NCBI RefSeq assembly: GCF_932276165.1
Contig: NC_064007.1
Location: 630,001-694,000, forward strand
Source: Plutella xylostella
Taxonomy: Eukaryota; Arthropoda; Insecta; Lepidoptera; Plutellidae
Direction: 5' to 3'
DNA: 64,000 bases
The notes beneath the pieces are model-generated. The model was not told the origin of the DNA and made no database searches. It worked only from the letters and a program-made list of their open reading frames with translations. This document shows positions 45,361-58,230 of this stretch, piece by piece; the first letter of the stretch is position 1, and the number at the start of each line of letters is the position of its first letter. The translations under genes and the position numbers were made by a program.

Positions 45361-45720
45361 ATTTTTTTGGTTATGCATGCTACGGCCTTTCGGCTAACGC
45401 TGCGAAACAGTTTATGGTAAGATAGAGGGACCACACTGTTATTGTTAAATTTACTTAATGTAGAGTCTATTTTACTCCACACGTGCTTTGAAGGCCTAGA
45501 CATTACTGCGACGCGTCGACCCGCAGATTTTATATATATGAAGTGCGCCCCCATTATCAATATTCGTTATTTTTATTACTATAAAAAATTTGTGATTCTA
45601 TTATAGTAGCGATCGTGTGGGTAAGGTTACTTGTTGATTCTGTAGAGAAAAAAAATAGTGTTACTGAGAGGACATTCAAACTTTAAATGGTTTTCATAAT
45701 TTTGAAAAAATAATTATTAG

Positions 45721-45857
45721 GGCTGATTCTTTAATAGCCAGATCAAAGATATCTGGGTAATAATTCTGATAGTGTCTCATCCACACCTGTATTGTAATAA
45801 TGTTTAATAGACAGCAATAATTTTTACTCCTCAAATAGCTATTGAAAAAAATCAGCC
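45721..45857. mobile_element. 137-bp MITE with GGCTGATT ends
   Basis: Ends GGCTGATTCTTTAATAGC and the imperfect complement GCTATTGAAAAAAATCAGCC; small AT-rich interior, no ORF. Confidence 0.7.
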
Positions 45858-46830
45858 TTTAATTTTAATAAAATTATTCATAATAACTTGTCACAGTATA
45901 AACCTTGTTTCATTTACATTAGTTGAAAGACAAATTATCTTTATTGGTTCGCTCAGAGAAAGTAGTTTTGGCTCGTCCAGTCCAAAACGTTATTTAGCCA
46001 TCCGCAGAGCGCATTGCCTTAAAAGTTTTCGTATAAGAATATTCCGTAATAAAAAAAACATAATTTTCCCTACTTATACAGGGTGTTGCAAGTATACTAA
46101 GTCGAAAGGGGGTGACTCAAGGGGTCATTCTGAACAACTTTTGTTCTACAAGTTATAAGAAAATTCATGAAAATAAAAAATATTTTCCATAGAAACTTTG
46201 TTGGTCACGTGATTTTTTTACTATGGAGAACGAATATATTTTTTCGCGAATTTCTAGAATAGACCCTTATTGCAACGTCCTGTATTTAATCCGGCCCAAT
46301 CTATATTTACCTACCTATAAGTTTGTTAATCAAATCCACTTAACATTTCACTGGATTTTTTTCGCGAGCTTCGGTTTAGTGCTAATCTGTGAGGGGTATC
46401 CAATCCACTAGAACTGGTCTAACCCAATATGTCATTCGCCAAATATGACCGAGCCAGTGACTGCCCCTCCATTTTTTTTTTGGATTTTAACACGAAAAAC
46501 GGTACGCTATCATAAATATCTCCTTATCCATCGTGCTTCCTATTGTTGGTAACAAAAATAAATGGCCTTTGCGAATATATACCGCCATTAGTGCAACACT
46601 TTACTGTTTATTGAACGAAACGAGCTGAATTAGGCGTTATGGCCGCGAATTACTATTTTGCACTGCCCGTATTATTGGCATTTTGGCGCCTCCTGTTGTG
46701 ACGTTTTGCGATTGGTTCAGTCGGTCGGTGGACATTTTGGAATAGTGGATGTCAACACGTATAGATAAAGAAGATCTAAAAGAGAAAATAATATTATGTT
46801 TACACTTACAAAGTGTAATTTTATGAATAT

Positions 46831-46980
46831 GGGTCACTCTTTTAACTCTTTTTTACGAAAACGTTCTGTTGGAACACTGCTGAGCTAAGCAAACTCTATG
46901 ACGTTGCATTAAACGTAACGATTGCAAGACAGGTCTTGTTAGTTCCAATTTTATCAATGTAAAGTAACCCTCCGGTCTTC
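46831..46980. mobile_element. MITE family with GGGTCACTC ends, copy 2
   Basis: GGGTCACTCTTTTAACTC at the left, AAAGTAACCCTCC at the right, interior 'gcattaaacgtaacgattgc' as in copy 1. Confidence 0.65.
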
Positions 46981-47402
46981 AGGAGCTTAGTAATTATTTA
47001 AAAACTTACATATTATCCTATACTATACCTAATATATTTAGTACCAAATATTCAGTTCGTTAGTACCTACCTACACATAAATTATGATTTAACAAACTTG
47101 GCCACCGCAGCCATTACGCACACTCATTGGAACAACAATCAAGCTCAAGCAATAAATTGATAAGAAAAAACCAACGCATTACTCATTCACCGATGGTCCA
47201 AGGTTCGATTCTCGGTAGACTGTATCTATCTGTGGATGTCCTTAAATGTTTAATGTGAATGGGGGTTTACCCGTGGAATATTTTTTAATGTAGGTATTTT
47301 AATTTAAATGTAATGAACTAATGACCGATAATGAATGCTGCTTGTCTAGGTATACTCAATGTTGCTAAATTGGTAAACTTATGTAGTGTTAAATTTAACT
47401 CT

Positions 47403-47495
47403 AAAGTCAAAGTCAAATATTTTTATTCATCGTATAAATATAAAATTTCTTATGAACGTCAATTTTTACAAACTACTCTCCGTTCGGATAAGTTA
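47403..47495 (-). repeat. 3'-end fragment of the CR1-like LINE
   Basis: 'gtcaaatatttttattcatc' and 'actctccgttcggataag' match the 3' UTR of the LINE at 22076-22190. The copy is severely 5' truncated. Confidence 0.85.
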
Positions 47496-48725
47496 TTTAT
47501 AAGTTTTTACTTTCTACTTTTAGATTCGCATTTTTATTGTTTTCCAAATGTAAAATCAAAAATAAACCGGCATTATAAATTAATATACTCGAGTTAATCC
47601 GTTCTAATCTAATTCAAAGTAACAAACACTCGTTACTACTTGAACTTCAACAGTCACTAGTACATAACACAGTACATTATATACTCACTGTAAACACGCG
47701 TAAATCACAAGTGCATTTCATTAAGCGTATCTCTATCTTGTAGATAGATAATTAATTAGTGGGCTTATGTGGGTCATTGTGAATGGAACAGGTGTGTGTT
47801 GTGTGTCTGTATGTTGTTGTATAGTGTAGGGGTGGTATACGTTGTGTTAGGTTGTAACCAATCTGCGTGTAATAGTTGATTTCTTCCTGTCTTTCAATCG
47901 GACGACCGGCTGCCGAAAGTCCCGAGTTCGATCTCTTATTGTCTGATCTGATACTTGTTGAAGATGTTTCTTCCTCTAGGGTGCAGTGTAGGCGTCGTAG
48001 TGGATTTTAAGGCCTGTGCGTTTTTGTTTATGAGTTTCAATAGGAAATATACCAAGGAGTTCATCTGTTACATAAGACCACTGGAAAACATTTTGAATGG
48101 ATAAAATTTCCACCTGTACATGCATTTTAGGAAACTTTATGATGACTGGGCACAAAGTGTATTGAGATTATAATTCAGATAAAGTGGTATTTATCGTTAA
48201 TCGGCGACATGAAAGCCGTCAAAACACAGAATAGTTTTGGAATAAATGTAACAGATTATTTGTTATCTATTTATCGGGGATCTCTGTTTTAAAAATAAGT
48301 GTTCTATTTTTAAAGCACTTCAGTTTTAGCATAAAAATTCCAGTGGTATTGTTTTAAATTGACAGACAGACAAACAAAACTTAAGAGCAATATTATTTTG
48401 GCCGTATTTTTCATTTTAAGTGATGAGATGATGAACCTGTAGAATTTATATTCTATTATTTATTGTTTCTTACTTCACCAGTGCATAGATAATTTTTAGT
48501 TTATCCGACACAAATTGTCAAGTTTTTTATACCCGGTATTCTTTTGGTTCAAGTTCTTGGTATTCTCATCGCAATGACATGGTGAAGGGCGTTTTTTTGC
48601 TTTTAATTATTTTGCTATTATTAATTAGCGATCGAAAATTATTTTATATTGAGCTACAAGCTGCAAATACTTAAGCAAGTACCTATAAATAAATTTTATG
48701 GAATTTCAAATTTAAGGACTAGATA

Positions 48726-49470
48726 CGTAGGTGGTCTGAAAAGTTTCCGACCTCAACGTGAAGATGGTAGCACACATCAATTAAAGTCAGGGAATGTAAT
48801 TGTGCATCTTTTGACAGCAACACTTCAAAGTTTCAGCCATTTTTGACGCGCGGATTTTATTTTACAGTCGTTTGAGTGAATCGATGTGAGCATTTCTGTG
48901 AAAATGGAAAAAATCGAGTATCGAGCTGTCTTAAAATATTTGTTTTTGAAAGGGAATACCCCTATGCAAATCAAAGATGAGTTAGATTCTGTGTACGGGG
49001 ACTCTTCAACGTCATTTACCACAGTAAAATTTTGGACAGCCGAATTTAAACGTGGCCGTAAGAGCTTCGGAGATGATGAACGTTCCTGACGTCCAAAAAC
49101 TGCAACTACTGACGATAACATCGCTAAACTTCACCAAATGGTGTTAGACGACCGCCGAATTATATTAATTAAGTGAGAGAGATAGCAGAGGCAATGAAAA
49201 TGTCCAGAGAACGTGTTTGTCACATATTAAATCAAGATTTAGGCATGAGAAGGCTGTCCGCGCGTTGGCTGCCGCGTTTGCTAACGTCAGACCAACGACG
49301 TGTTCGAATGAACATTTCCAATGTTCTGTTGGCGCAGTTTAGGCGCAATAAATCCGAGTTTTGGCGCCGCCTAATTACTATATGAGAAGCTATGTAGAAG
49401 ATTAAAAATAAATTTAAAGAAAAAAAATCTTGTATCTATGTTAGGTCGGAAACTTTTCAGACCACCCACG
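48726..49470 (+). mobile_element. Mariner element, internally deleted
   Basis: Terminal inverted repeats of about 28 bp share GGTGGTCTGAAAAGTTTCCG, with TA on both sides (48724-48725 and 49471-49472). At 745 bp it is about 0.5 kb shorter than a full mariner. Only the N-terminal part of the transposase remains. Confidence 0.92.
48904..49385 (+). pseudogene. Mariner transposase remnant (DNA-binding part only)
   Basis: The frame starts MEKIEYRAVLKYLFLKGNTP, covering the first helix-turn-helix. It hits a TGA at 49087-49089 after DDERS, then continues in a shifted frame with REIAEAMKMSRERVCHILNQ (second helix-turn-helix) and QRRVRMNISNVLLAQFRRN to a stop at 49383-49385. The catalytic DD34D core is gone: no TWIHH-type motif is found. 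The product would at most bind the element ends. Confidence 0.88.
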
Positions 49471-49510
49471 TATATGAAAAGAGGAATGAAAAAAAAAACA
49501 CATATTCTAA

Positions 49511-50130
49511 CGGTCTTATTCATAAAAAAAAACCTTAAAGTAGGTTTACTGAGCTCAATAGCTACGGAACACTTTAAGCCTATTTGAGGTTTCATAAAAA
49601 TCTCTATTCATAATCGTTCCGTAAACCTTCAATAACTATAGTGATGCTAATAGATTTCACAGACCAAACATTTTGACATTTACCCTATTAAGTTGCCGGT
49701 CTGACGAAACCATAAACAAAAATAGCGAAAACTTTCATTCATTTATCAATCTCTATTATCTATGTTATCTACGGCGCGGCAATTAAAAAAGTTTACGTTG
49801 GCTTAAAGGCGCAGTGGCCAAGCCAAAACCCACAAAAAAAATAATTAAATTTTTACGTTACCATGGCAACTTATTTTCAGCAAATATTAACTCACATCAA
49901 ATGTCAAATCGTCAATAAAGCAGAACAGCTGTTGACCGGCCGCCATGTTTTTGTACAATAGGAGGTTTACGGAAGGTGTATAGTAGGGTCCAGCCAACTT
50001 TAGCATATCAAGGTTTTACGAATCAGTTGGAGAGTTCTTTAGCGCTATTGATCGTTTATGAATAAAGTTTTTTTGACATTTGCTTATAACAGGCCTATAG
50101 GTCTCCCGTAACTTTTTATGAATAAGACCG
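49511..50130. mobile_element. PIF/Harbinger-like non-autonomous element
   Basis: Ends CGGTCTTATTCATAAAAA and the exact inverse TTTTTATGAATAAGACCG are flanked by TAA on both sides (49508-49510 and 50131-50133), the 3-bp TWA duplication of Harbinger elements. No transposase ORF. Length 620 bp. Confidence 0.75.
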
Positions 50131-50762
50131 TAAAACTGTAACTAAACAGAAGTATTTATTTATTTAAACACTTTATTGTACACAGAAACATAAATAATAA
50201 AAATTTAAAAACACAGTAAAAGCATAGAATGGCGGGCTTATTGGCAAAAAGCTATTTCTTCAAGTATTCTACATATAAACAAATATGCACTTGCCATAGT
50301 GGAGATTCAACTTCCCGACACCCTGCACAGCGGCTACCGACCACTAAACTTCCGGTTCAAAGTACAAAGTGCTAAGGTTACGAAATCCCCCAATTAACTT
50401 ACATACTTACAAAGTTTAGGTACGATATCAAAGGTCCACAATTTTTTGTGTAACGGTACGTAGCGTATAGGTACTTTTTTGTACAAACGTTTTTGTATCA
50501 TCTCATTTTCTGCCCACTAATTGACCACTTCTGGACATAGGCCGGTCCTATGGAGAGACAGAATACCCTGTCCTCGGCCTTCCTCATACTATACATATGG
50601 TAATTTTAAAATACAGTTTATGGTACAATTTTTAAACAAATTTTCCCAAGTCGTAGAACAAAAGTTGTTCAGAATGACCCCCTGAGTCACCCTCTTTCGG
50701 CTTTCAATTACCACTTTTACAATACTCGTTTAGCTACAGTGGTAAATAACGACTATCAACGT

Positions 50763-50895
50763 AAAGTCAAATTCAAATGTTTTTATTCATCGTATAAATA
50801 TAAAGTTTTCTGATGAACGTCAATTTTTACAAACTACTCTCCGTTCGGATAAGGGGGCTCTTTTTGTCTGAGGAGAAGAACGGAGGCAAGAAATA
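50763..50895 (-). repeat. 3'-end fragment of the CR1-like LINE, second copy
   Basis: Matches 22090-22215 block by block ('tttttattcatcgtataaat', 'ctctccgttcggataaggg', 'gagaagaacggaggcaagaa'). Confidence 0.88.
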
Positions 50896-50899
50896 CTAT

Positions 50900-53200
50900 T
50901 CGTATACATTTATACCTACTCCGTATTTTACTTCCATCATGGATCGAGGAAACTTAAAAAACCACGTACTCTCATAACCACTTACATATGTGAATTGTGC
51001 AACTCAGGTAAAAATTAACTTCAGTAAACATTGTTGTCTCTCTTAAAAAAACTGGAGCAATAAAAAAAAATGGGCAGAGATGTGCACGATTAGCCGGCAT
51101 TTCCCTTCAATCCGGGTCACGGGCGACGCCGCGGCAAACCTGCTAGTTTTTGGGTTACTTTGAAACTTACTTTTTATGACTTAAGACCTTTTTATTTTGA
51201 GGCAAATTGTGTTCAAATATTCAATTTTATTGTCATAAACCCTCATCCACTTATGATAATTACGATCGTAAGTAGTTCGTAATTTCTTTCTTTAGCGTTA
51301 AGCCGAGGTAAAACATAATAATAAATTGCTTGCACTTGCAGTGGACACTTGTGTCTTTAGTCAACTGTACATTTACATTGCACATTGCACTAACTAAATC
51401 ATGCGTAAACTGTGAAGAGCAATAAAACGGGTGAGCCGGTTTATAAGGTGAAGGTCCCGGGTTCGACTCCGACGGGCACAAATCTGTGCTGGACCAGTTC
51501 TGGGTTACATCACCGCATGTAGGGTTTTTTAAGTGTTTAAAGGTGATGTTGATGTATTTGTGTTAAAATTCAAAGTCCATTCGTGTAGGAAAAAATATGT
51601 TTTCAACAGAAATATATTAATATATTATGTATACAGGGAGGAAATTTATCAGTGAGGCTCCCGTTGCCAGACTTTCTGAGCATGAGCATTTTTTACTATG
51701 AGACCGATTCTGGAGTATGGAGCAGCTACTTACTTCTATTTTCGACGTTTAGTCGACGTTGCATTATGAGTTATCCTGAGAGAGGTATGTAATAATTATG
51801 TATCGAGTTCAAATTCCAAATATTTCCTAACCTCAATAAAATTACACAACCATAATAGCTATCCTCTCGAATGACTCATCAAATCCCAATAACATAATAT
51901 GCCACGTAATGATCCCGATGACAGTTTATCTATTCGCCTTCAGGCTTCCTATTAGCATCTCCAGCTACCGTGGCGATGGTCACTGGAATTGTGGCGACCT
52001 CTCCAAATTGCCATAAACGAGCCACTAATGGGAAACCATCAGTTTGGAGCCTGCGAGCACAAGTTAAGATTACCCTAACGAAAAAGTGTACTTATAGTAT
52101 ATAGGGGTTCACGCGAGCTTTGCTTCGCCTTAAAAAGTTTTCCCGTGGAAATTCCGGGATAAAAAGTAGCCTATGTTCTTTCTCAGGGTCTAGACTATAT
52201 GTATACCAAATTTCAGTGTTCTGTGAGATAATAAAGTTATCTACGTAGATAAATAGACGTCCCTATGTCGGGATTCGCGATAAATACGACGCTGTGATTA
52301 GTGGAACATATACAGGAACAGGGAAGATATTATCATCATGAACCATTAACAAAAGCTGATATCAAACCTTTTCTCAAATAAACATATAAGTGACATAATT
52401 AGTATAGTAATATCTATAAATACTAACGATTCCACTGATAGGTATAGTTGGAAAGGAAGCCACGGAGCGAAACTAATTATTGTAAATTACCATTGTCAAG
52501 GTCCCGCCACACTACAGTGTGAAATTACTACTGAATTTAGATTAAAACTAGGTACAGTCAGCAACACAGACAAGTCCAACATCCATCCAGTCCTAGCTTG
52601 CACTGCCTACAGTTGTCAGTACCAGATTATTTATACTCTTTCCCTTATATTGTTGGTTTTTTGACATTCGAAATCCCATACATATTATTGATGACTGCCA
52701 AGGAAAACCAACTTTACTTACCAGACATAAGGAAACGTCAAAAATGCAATAACATAGTGGAAGTCCATAGTCTATGGTACCAGCTACTTCTTTAACTTCC
52801 TCACTGTTGCTGGAGGGCGTCCCACGCTTACTTTTGCCTGTGACTAGGAGTCTTATGACGTAATCGTCTTTTCAGTTTCGACTATTTACCAATACAAGAA
52901 CTAGGCACATAATTTTAAAATAAACCTTGAGCTATAGAGAACCGATTGAAAAACACTGGTAAGGTCAATGTGGCCTTTTCTGTAATGTCTGAAATATTGA
53001 AACAAAAAGCAGTATGCTCCATTTATTTTCTATTGTTCGTGAGCATAAAGATGGATTTTGAATGTCGTCTAATGATTTTCCGGTAAATTTGCTCTAATTT
53101 TATTTATTATTGTGATCTTCGATTCTATCATACAAAGTTGTTTGCAACGAGTATTCTTGTATTATATCAGTACCTGCACCTGGCTTCTGGCAACCTTTGT
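50900..53200. other. Non-genic region with repeat tails
   Basis: No supported exon. 51430-51480 has a tRNA-like block ('tcccgggttcgactccgacg'); 52805-52850 resembles the RTE C-terminus. Confidence 0.4.
52098..52215 (+). repeat. Lepidopteran RTE/SINE-type 3' tail repeat, truncated copy
   Basis: It has 'ttaaaaagttttcccgtgga', 'ataaaaagtagcctatgttc' and 'tgtataccaaatttcagtg', then ends before the (CAGA)n part. Confidence 0.7.
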
Positions 53201-53224
53201 GCATATCCCCAAGGTCTAAACTGC

Positions 53225-53455
53225 CTTCCTAAGCTTAGACCATTTCCCACCTAGCTGGTCCACTGCGGGTTGGTGGGTTCACATAATAATATTTAGATTT
53301 GCTAAATCTAGATACGCAGGTTTCCTCACGATGTATTTCTTCACCGTAACTCATTGTTAGATGTAGTAGTAGGTAGACGGGATTGGGACCCGCATCTCTG
53401 GCGTGAGAAGCGGGCGCTTACCCGACTGAGCTACCACCACTCCATTGCTCTCCCT
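53225..53455 (-). mobile_element. tRNA-derived SINE, reverse orientation
   Basis: Read on the minus strand from 53455: GGTGGTAGCTCAGTCGGGTA (A box), then a diverged B box near 53380, then the common body 'acatcgtgaggaaacctgcg' and 'ccaacccgcagtggacc'. Confidence 0.7.
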
Positions 53456-54672
53456 AATTAACTCTATCCTGGTATTGCCACTTATCTCTATTGCAAAGTG
53501 AGCGTTGTTTGAGCCACACATTGTAAATAAGGCTCTAGATTGGAACTAACAATGTAAGCCTACACATGTTTAGCAAAACCACTACACATTATATTGAAGT
53601 CACGATCAAGCTTTGTCCCTGTGTCAAAGTCACTTGCAGCAGTTACCTACAAGTATTATTCTGCGATTCGATCCGATATAATTCGCCATGGTTCCAACTC
53701 ATTAATTGTACCCGCTTATAATGAAGTAAGGTTGAAATTAGCATCTAGAATGAAAGTAGGTCGTATGTAGTGCCTGCATGTGTCACGTAATGCAGGAGTT
53801 ACTTAATGGACTTTCCTTAAGTTCTGGTTAAGGAAAACGGACGAGAATAGATCTGTTAGTTGATAAATATACACCAGTTAAAAACACTAGTTTCTACACT
53901 GTTTACATTATGACCAACATGATACAAAACTTTTGTCACGTCTTAAATGCGCCCCGTGCTAGACCTCCAGTGTGCCAACGTGTTAAGGAAACAAAAAAAA
54001 ACGTTATATTTCAGAATGATACGGCGAGCTTTCTCTTAATGCTACACTCCACTCCGGTATCTGCTGTACCGTAGCGTTAAAAAAAATCAACTAATGCCGA
54101 GTTGCAGAAAGGGACTTTAAGCTAATGTCGACATTAAATCTATGTCTGTCTCTTTCTGTCCGTATACTGTCAAAGCAAGGCAACAATACATTTATTGCCG
54201 ACATTAACTTAAATATCCTTTCTGCAACTCAGTGTAAAGCGCGAAAGTTCCTATTACAACTGTCAACTGCGCATTACAAACAGAATAGCTTGAGAAAGCG
54301 TAATCTTTGTACGTTTTCATATAACCTAAGGCAGTATGGTTTGAACACGGCCTAACCAACGTTAAAAACCCTCGACATTCGTATGGAACCCGTAAAGGGG
54401 TAGCTGACATACGATAGAGCACAGCAGAGCTCAGAAATTTAACTTCGTTTTTCCTAAGTCTGAATGACCAGGTACAAAGGAGTAATATATTGTCCAATAT
54501 AGTGAGTTCTTGTATAAGTAGTATTATCTGTGGTATAGTTATCACACTCGGCAGTTCATGAAATGTCGCATTGTTGTTCAGCCTTCGTCTTCATTAGGCG
54601 TCTTCATAACGTAACAAGTGTGATTTACGTGGTTTATAAGTAAGGCAGGAAAAATCATGAAAAAGAAAACGC
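53456..54672. other. Non-genic region
   Basis: 54085-54190 resembles the intronic repeat near 11490-11560 and 12310-12410 ('gccgagttgcagaaag', 'actgtcaaagcaaggcaaca'). No exon supported. Confidence 0.4.
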
Positions 54673-54741
54673 CCCCTTTTTAATTTTAGTAGATATAGTA
54701 CCTCCGCATTGTAGGTACTATCTACTAAAATTAAAAAGGGG
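54673..54741. repeat. Hairpin with about 29-31-bp arms
   Basis: 'cccctttttaattttagtag' and 'ctactaaaattaaaaagggg' are exact inverses; the pairing continues through 'atagtacct'/'aggtactat' with a 2-base bulge. The loop is about 9 bases. Confidence 0.88.
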
Positions 54742-56190
54742 AAGAAGCTTTTCATTTTCAAAGATTTTTAACTTTACACAATGTTGTAGCTTAGAATTCA
54801 TTATTATTACTCTTAAGACTCATTCGTACTGGTCGTTAATTTCTTGCAGATTTAACAGTCCATCAACAGTCGATTAATTTATCAATGAACTGCCCAAACA
54901 GATTTTCGTCTAACGAAAGTTTCACGCTAAAAAATGTACGTTGTTTGTTGTTTAGTTGGCCGAAACATTCTGTGGGTGAACTCTACGTCGGTCACTAGAC
55001 AGTGGATCAATCGTTTAAGGCTCCCATCTCTTTTTGTTTTTTAGAGTAAGGTTATATGTAGAGATCTCAGTAGTGATTGAAAGATTGCCAAGATTACTTA
55101 TTGTTTCATTTGTATGCATCGACAAATACACCGTCACACCTAGAAAGCTGACGATAATAGTATCAACACACACCCTCTTCGTGACATGGCGTTTTACACA
55201 CACACTTACATAGATACATATACATACATAACTGCATGTGAAGGACTTCACGTTTATACGCTCAAGCTATGTTGGTATATAATGTACAGATTTATTTATA
55301 TACTTGCGTAAGACAGGAGGGAGTGATAAATGATAAGTATGTTGGTTAAGTGGTGTATTAGATCTACGGTTGTCTGAACCGTTGTTTTTTTTAAAGGTGT
55401 CTCATAACTAACTATTAACTCTTTCTCCTCTCTTGTCTTGCTGGTTACAATTCTATTAATGAGGTAATTTAAGGGATGTAAGAAAATAATTGTAACACTT
55501 TTTTTAGGATGGAATTGATTGAAATTAGACTCAGCGACCATTATTGTAAAAATAGAAATGTCTTGCCTCGTAACTTTATCGACAAGCTTTACAAAAAAAG
55601 CAAAATTAAAATCTACGCTTTTGTAATCTTTCGCGTATAGTATTTAAGCAAGTGACTTAAACTGTGCAGCGAGCATAGGATTCGATACTATTTTCGAATC
55701 TACACGAAGGGTCACTTTTACCAAACGCTAAACGTAATTAAATCAAATTTTAAATACATTTTGTACTAACTGACAGACGTATGACAGGCTACTAAATACG
55801 TTTAGCGTTTGGTGAAATTCCACCTAACATATGGAAAAAACAAATGTCACTTTTGGAACTAACTTTGCCTTACATTTTGACAGTGACAGTTGACGATACG
55901 CAACGTTAACGGAGGATCGAAACTTGTGCTCACGACTCAGGTTACCCTAAGTCTTCACAGTTGTTTTGATATCTCTCAGAATCTTTGCTATAGGTACCTA
56001 CTATTTTCTAGTCGGCTATAATCGCTCCCAGTGTAAGAGGACCATCCATCTAAGAAGACAGAACTGGTCAAATGCAGTTCAGTCTGGATGGTTTTTGTGC
56101 TAAAATCGTGACGAATCTCTTTACATTCGGGTTTCTCTGCGTGATACAACTGATAACTTGATAAGTGATAAATGAAGATATCAGCACTGG
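54742..56190. other. Non-genic AT-rich region
   Basis: I see no coding exon. 'ccaaacgctaaacgtaatta' near 55725 and 'aaatacgtttagcgtttggt' near 55795 are inverses and may mark an old MITE of about 90 bp. Confidence 0.45.
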
Positions 56191-56330
56191 AGGGTTACTC
56201 TATACTGAAGAAATCGAATGAACGAGAGTTTTCGTAAAAACGGCACGTTTAATACAACAAAATAGAGTCGTGGCTCGCGCAACAGCGATCCGAAACTTCG
56301 TTTTTCATCATATAGAGATAGAGTGAGCCC
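56191..56330. mobile_element. MITE family with AGGGTTACTCTAT ends, copy 3
   Basis: Inverted copy of 36252-36390: AGGGTTACTCTATACTGAAG at the left and 'tatagagatagagtgagccc' at the right, interior 'cggcacgtttaatacaac'. Confidence 0.75.
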
Positions 56331-57307
56331 CATGGTCTGTTGTTGCAAAAAAAATGTGAGTACTTCCACTTTGAAAACGGCAAAACTTTCTTCTTCTTTT
56401 TCAACCTATAGCAGTCCACTGATGGACGTAGGCCTCTCCCAAAGCACGCGACTGGATGAGATCTATAAGCGAAAACTATCAAACTATCAATTTATTATGT
56501 AGGTATGTCCATTGTAGTTAATTTAATGTTTTAAATTCCTTAATTAATTGAAAAGAAGTGCACTGGTATATGGAACGATTTGAACATTCGGAATCTCGAT
56601 TGAGAGTTAAGCTCTGATTATTATTATTATTAAATACAAATAGGTATAACTTATAGGTGAACAAAAGGTGGACTTAATGCTAAAAGCATTCTCTCATCAA
56701 TTACGCCACTTCAATATTCCCCAATAGTACCTACCTACTTGTTCAACTATTGCTTGATGTTCAAATTGTCTGCACACGTCTTGTTGTGTGTCTTTCATAT
56801 CATCTTGTACCATGTTTTGTGACAACATCCAACAACTCAATTTACTGACTGCCTGAAAAACTATGTTTATGTTATGTGAAAAAGTCGAATACTTAGTTAC
56901 ACAGTCGAATAATTAGTTGCTACGCCTTTACCATTTGAGAACATTGAGTTAAACCCAAGAAATTACGTGATAAGGTTTTAACTATGTGATGGTAACTATT
57001 TCAGTACGATAAACCTATCATATTGATTATAAATAACTATATTTGAATGAACACCGACACACAATTATCCACTTTGAGTTTGACCACAATAAGTTTATTA
57101 TTCGATCCTATAATGTTATTAGCATATTACCTATAAACTCTTATTATTTTATTTAGAAATCATCTCTATCAAAACGTAAGACGGTTGCGTGCAAACTCTA
57201 ATAATAGTTTCTTGTGAGTAACTTAGTTATTACCAAGAAAAAATCTTTTATACTACAAAGTGATACAAATAACAAGTTGTACACTATAAAACAGAAATAA
57301 TCTTATA
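56331..57307. other. Non-genic AT-rich region
   Basis: 56400-56460 has the RTE-tail-like 'cagtccactgatggacgtag'. Nothing else supported. Confidence 0.4.
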
Positions 57308-57643
57308 CACTCACGAGCAATAAAACTGTTCCACGGACATAGCACTAAATTACTCTCACTCTAATTCATATTTTAATCAAATTCTAAATTAACCCCCCAA
57401 ATTTATAGAACTTTTTGACACTTTACAATAGGCTTAAAATTGACGTTGCCATATACGAATTTCAACCTTTTCATTGACGTAAAGAGTCGAAACTCGTGTG
57501 TCTCAAAGTGAATTTTAACCTTGTTGTATATTTACATTTACAATACGTTCTATGAATTTGAGGGTATATGTTTTAAAAAACTGGGGTCTTGGTGTAGACA
57601 GTTTGTAAATGGAACTTTATCATGCTCGTGAGTGTCGTGAGTG
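57308..57643. mobile_element. Mariner-type MITE (CACTCACGAGCAAT family), copy 3
   Basis: It begins CACTCACGAGCAATAAAACT and ends 'ggaactttatcatgctcgtg' with a duplicated 'agtgtcgtgagtg'; TA on both sides. Confidence 0.75.
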
Positions 57644-58001
57644 TATCTTTGCCATAAACACCCTGTTAGTATGTAGCGTAGTACCTACATAATATAATGC
57701 AAGTGTACATTCAAGATGCATTCACAATACATTATGTATAAATAGAGTGAGTATATAAAAGAAGGTGTGGTTGTTTGCGCATCGTACTAGTGAGAGTAAA
57801 TAGTAAATGAGAGATAATGTTTATAATTTATTACGTGTACTACAAAGTTTACTTGTAATACGAGTTAATAAGATGTTTTCCTGGAGGCGCCACAATTTTC
57901 TCTTGTTCTCTTTGGTATATAATTAGTTCTATTATCTATGAGATTACATAGATTGAATCTCCTTAGAAATAGGTACAATAGGCGCTTACAGAACGATAAT
58001 A

Positions 58002-58230
58002 ATTTGTGGGGACATCTCACACACGGCCATCCAACCCTTAGCTAGAGCCTGTAATATGGGTATCGGACAGCTGATGTATTTACACAAATACGTACATACA
58101 TAGATAGGTACTTTAGGTACGTATGTAATATTACGATTAATTTTGTATGTGTCGGTTTATGAACGATAGTATTAGTGTAGATTAAAGGGGCATATATGCA
58201 TCCCTATTAGGAACATCATGAGATGTCCCC
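58002..58230. repeat. Two inverted SINE 3' ends
   Basis: GTGGGGACATCTCACACACG (58005) and TGAGATGTCCCCACA (about 58209) are inverse. Both match the tail-side sequence of the SINE at 2222-2484, so two SINE ends face each other or form a composite. Confidence 0.65.

Noticed and set aside
53378..53455. tRNA gene on the minus strand
   Set aside because: The cloverleaf is not complete, the B box is diverged and the common SINE body follows directly.
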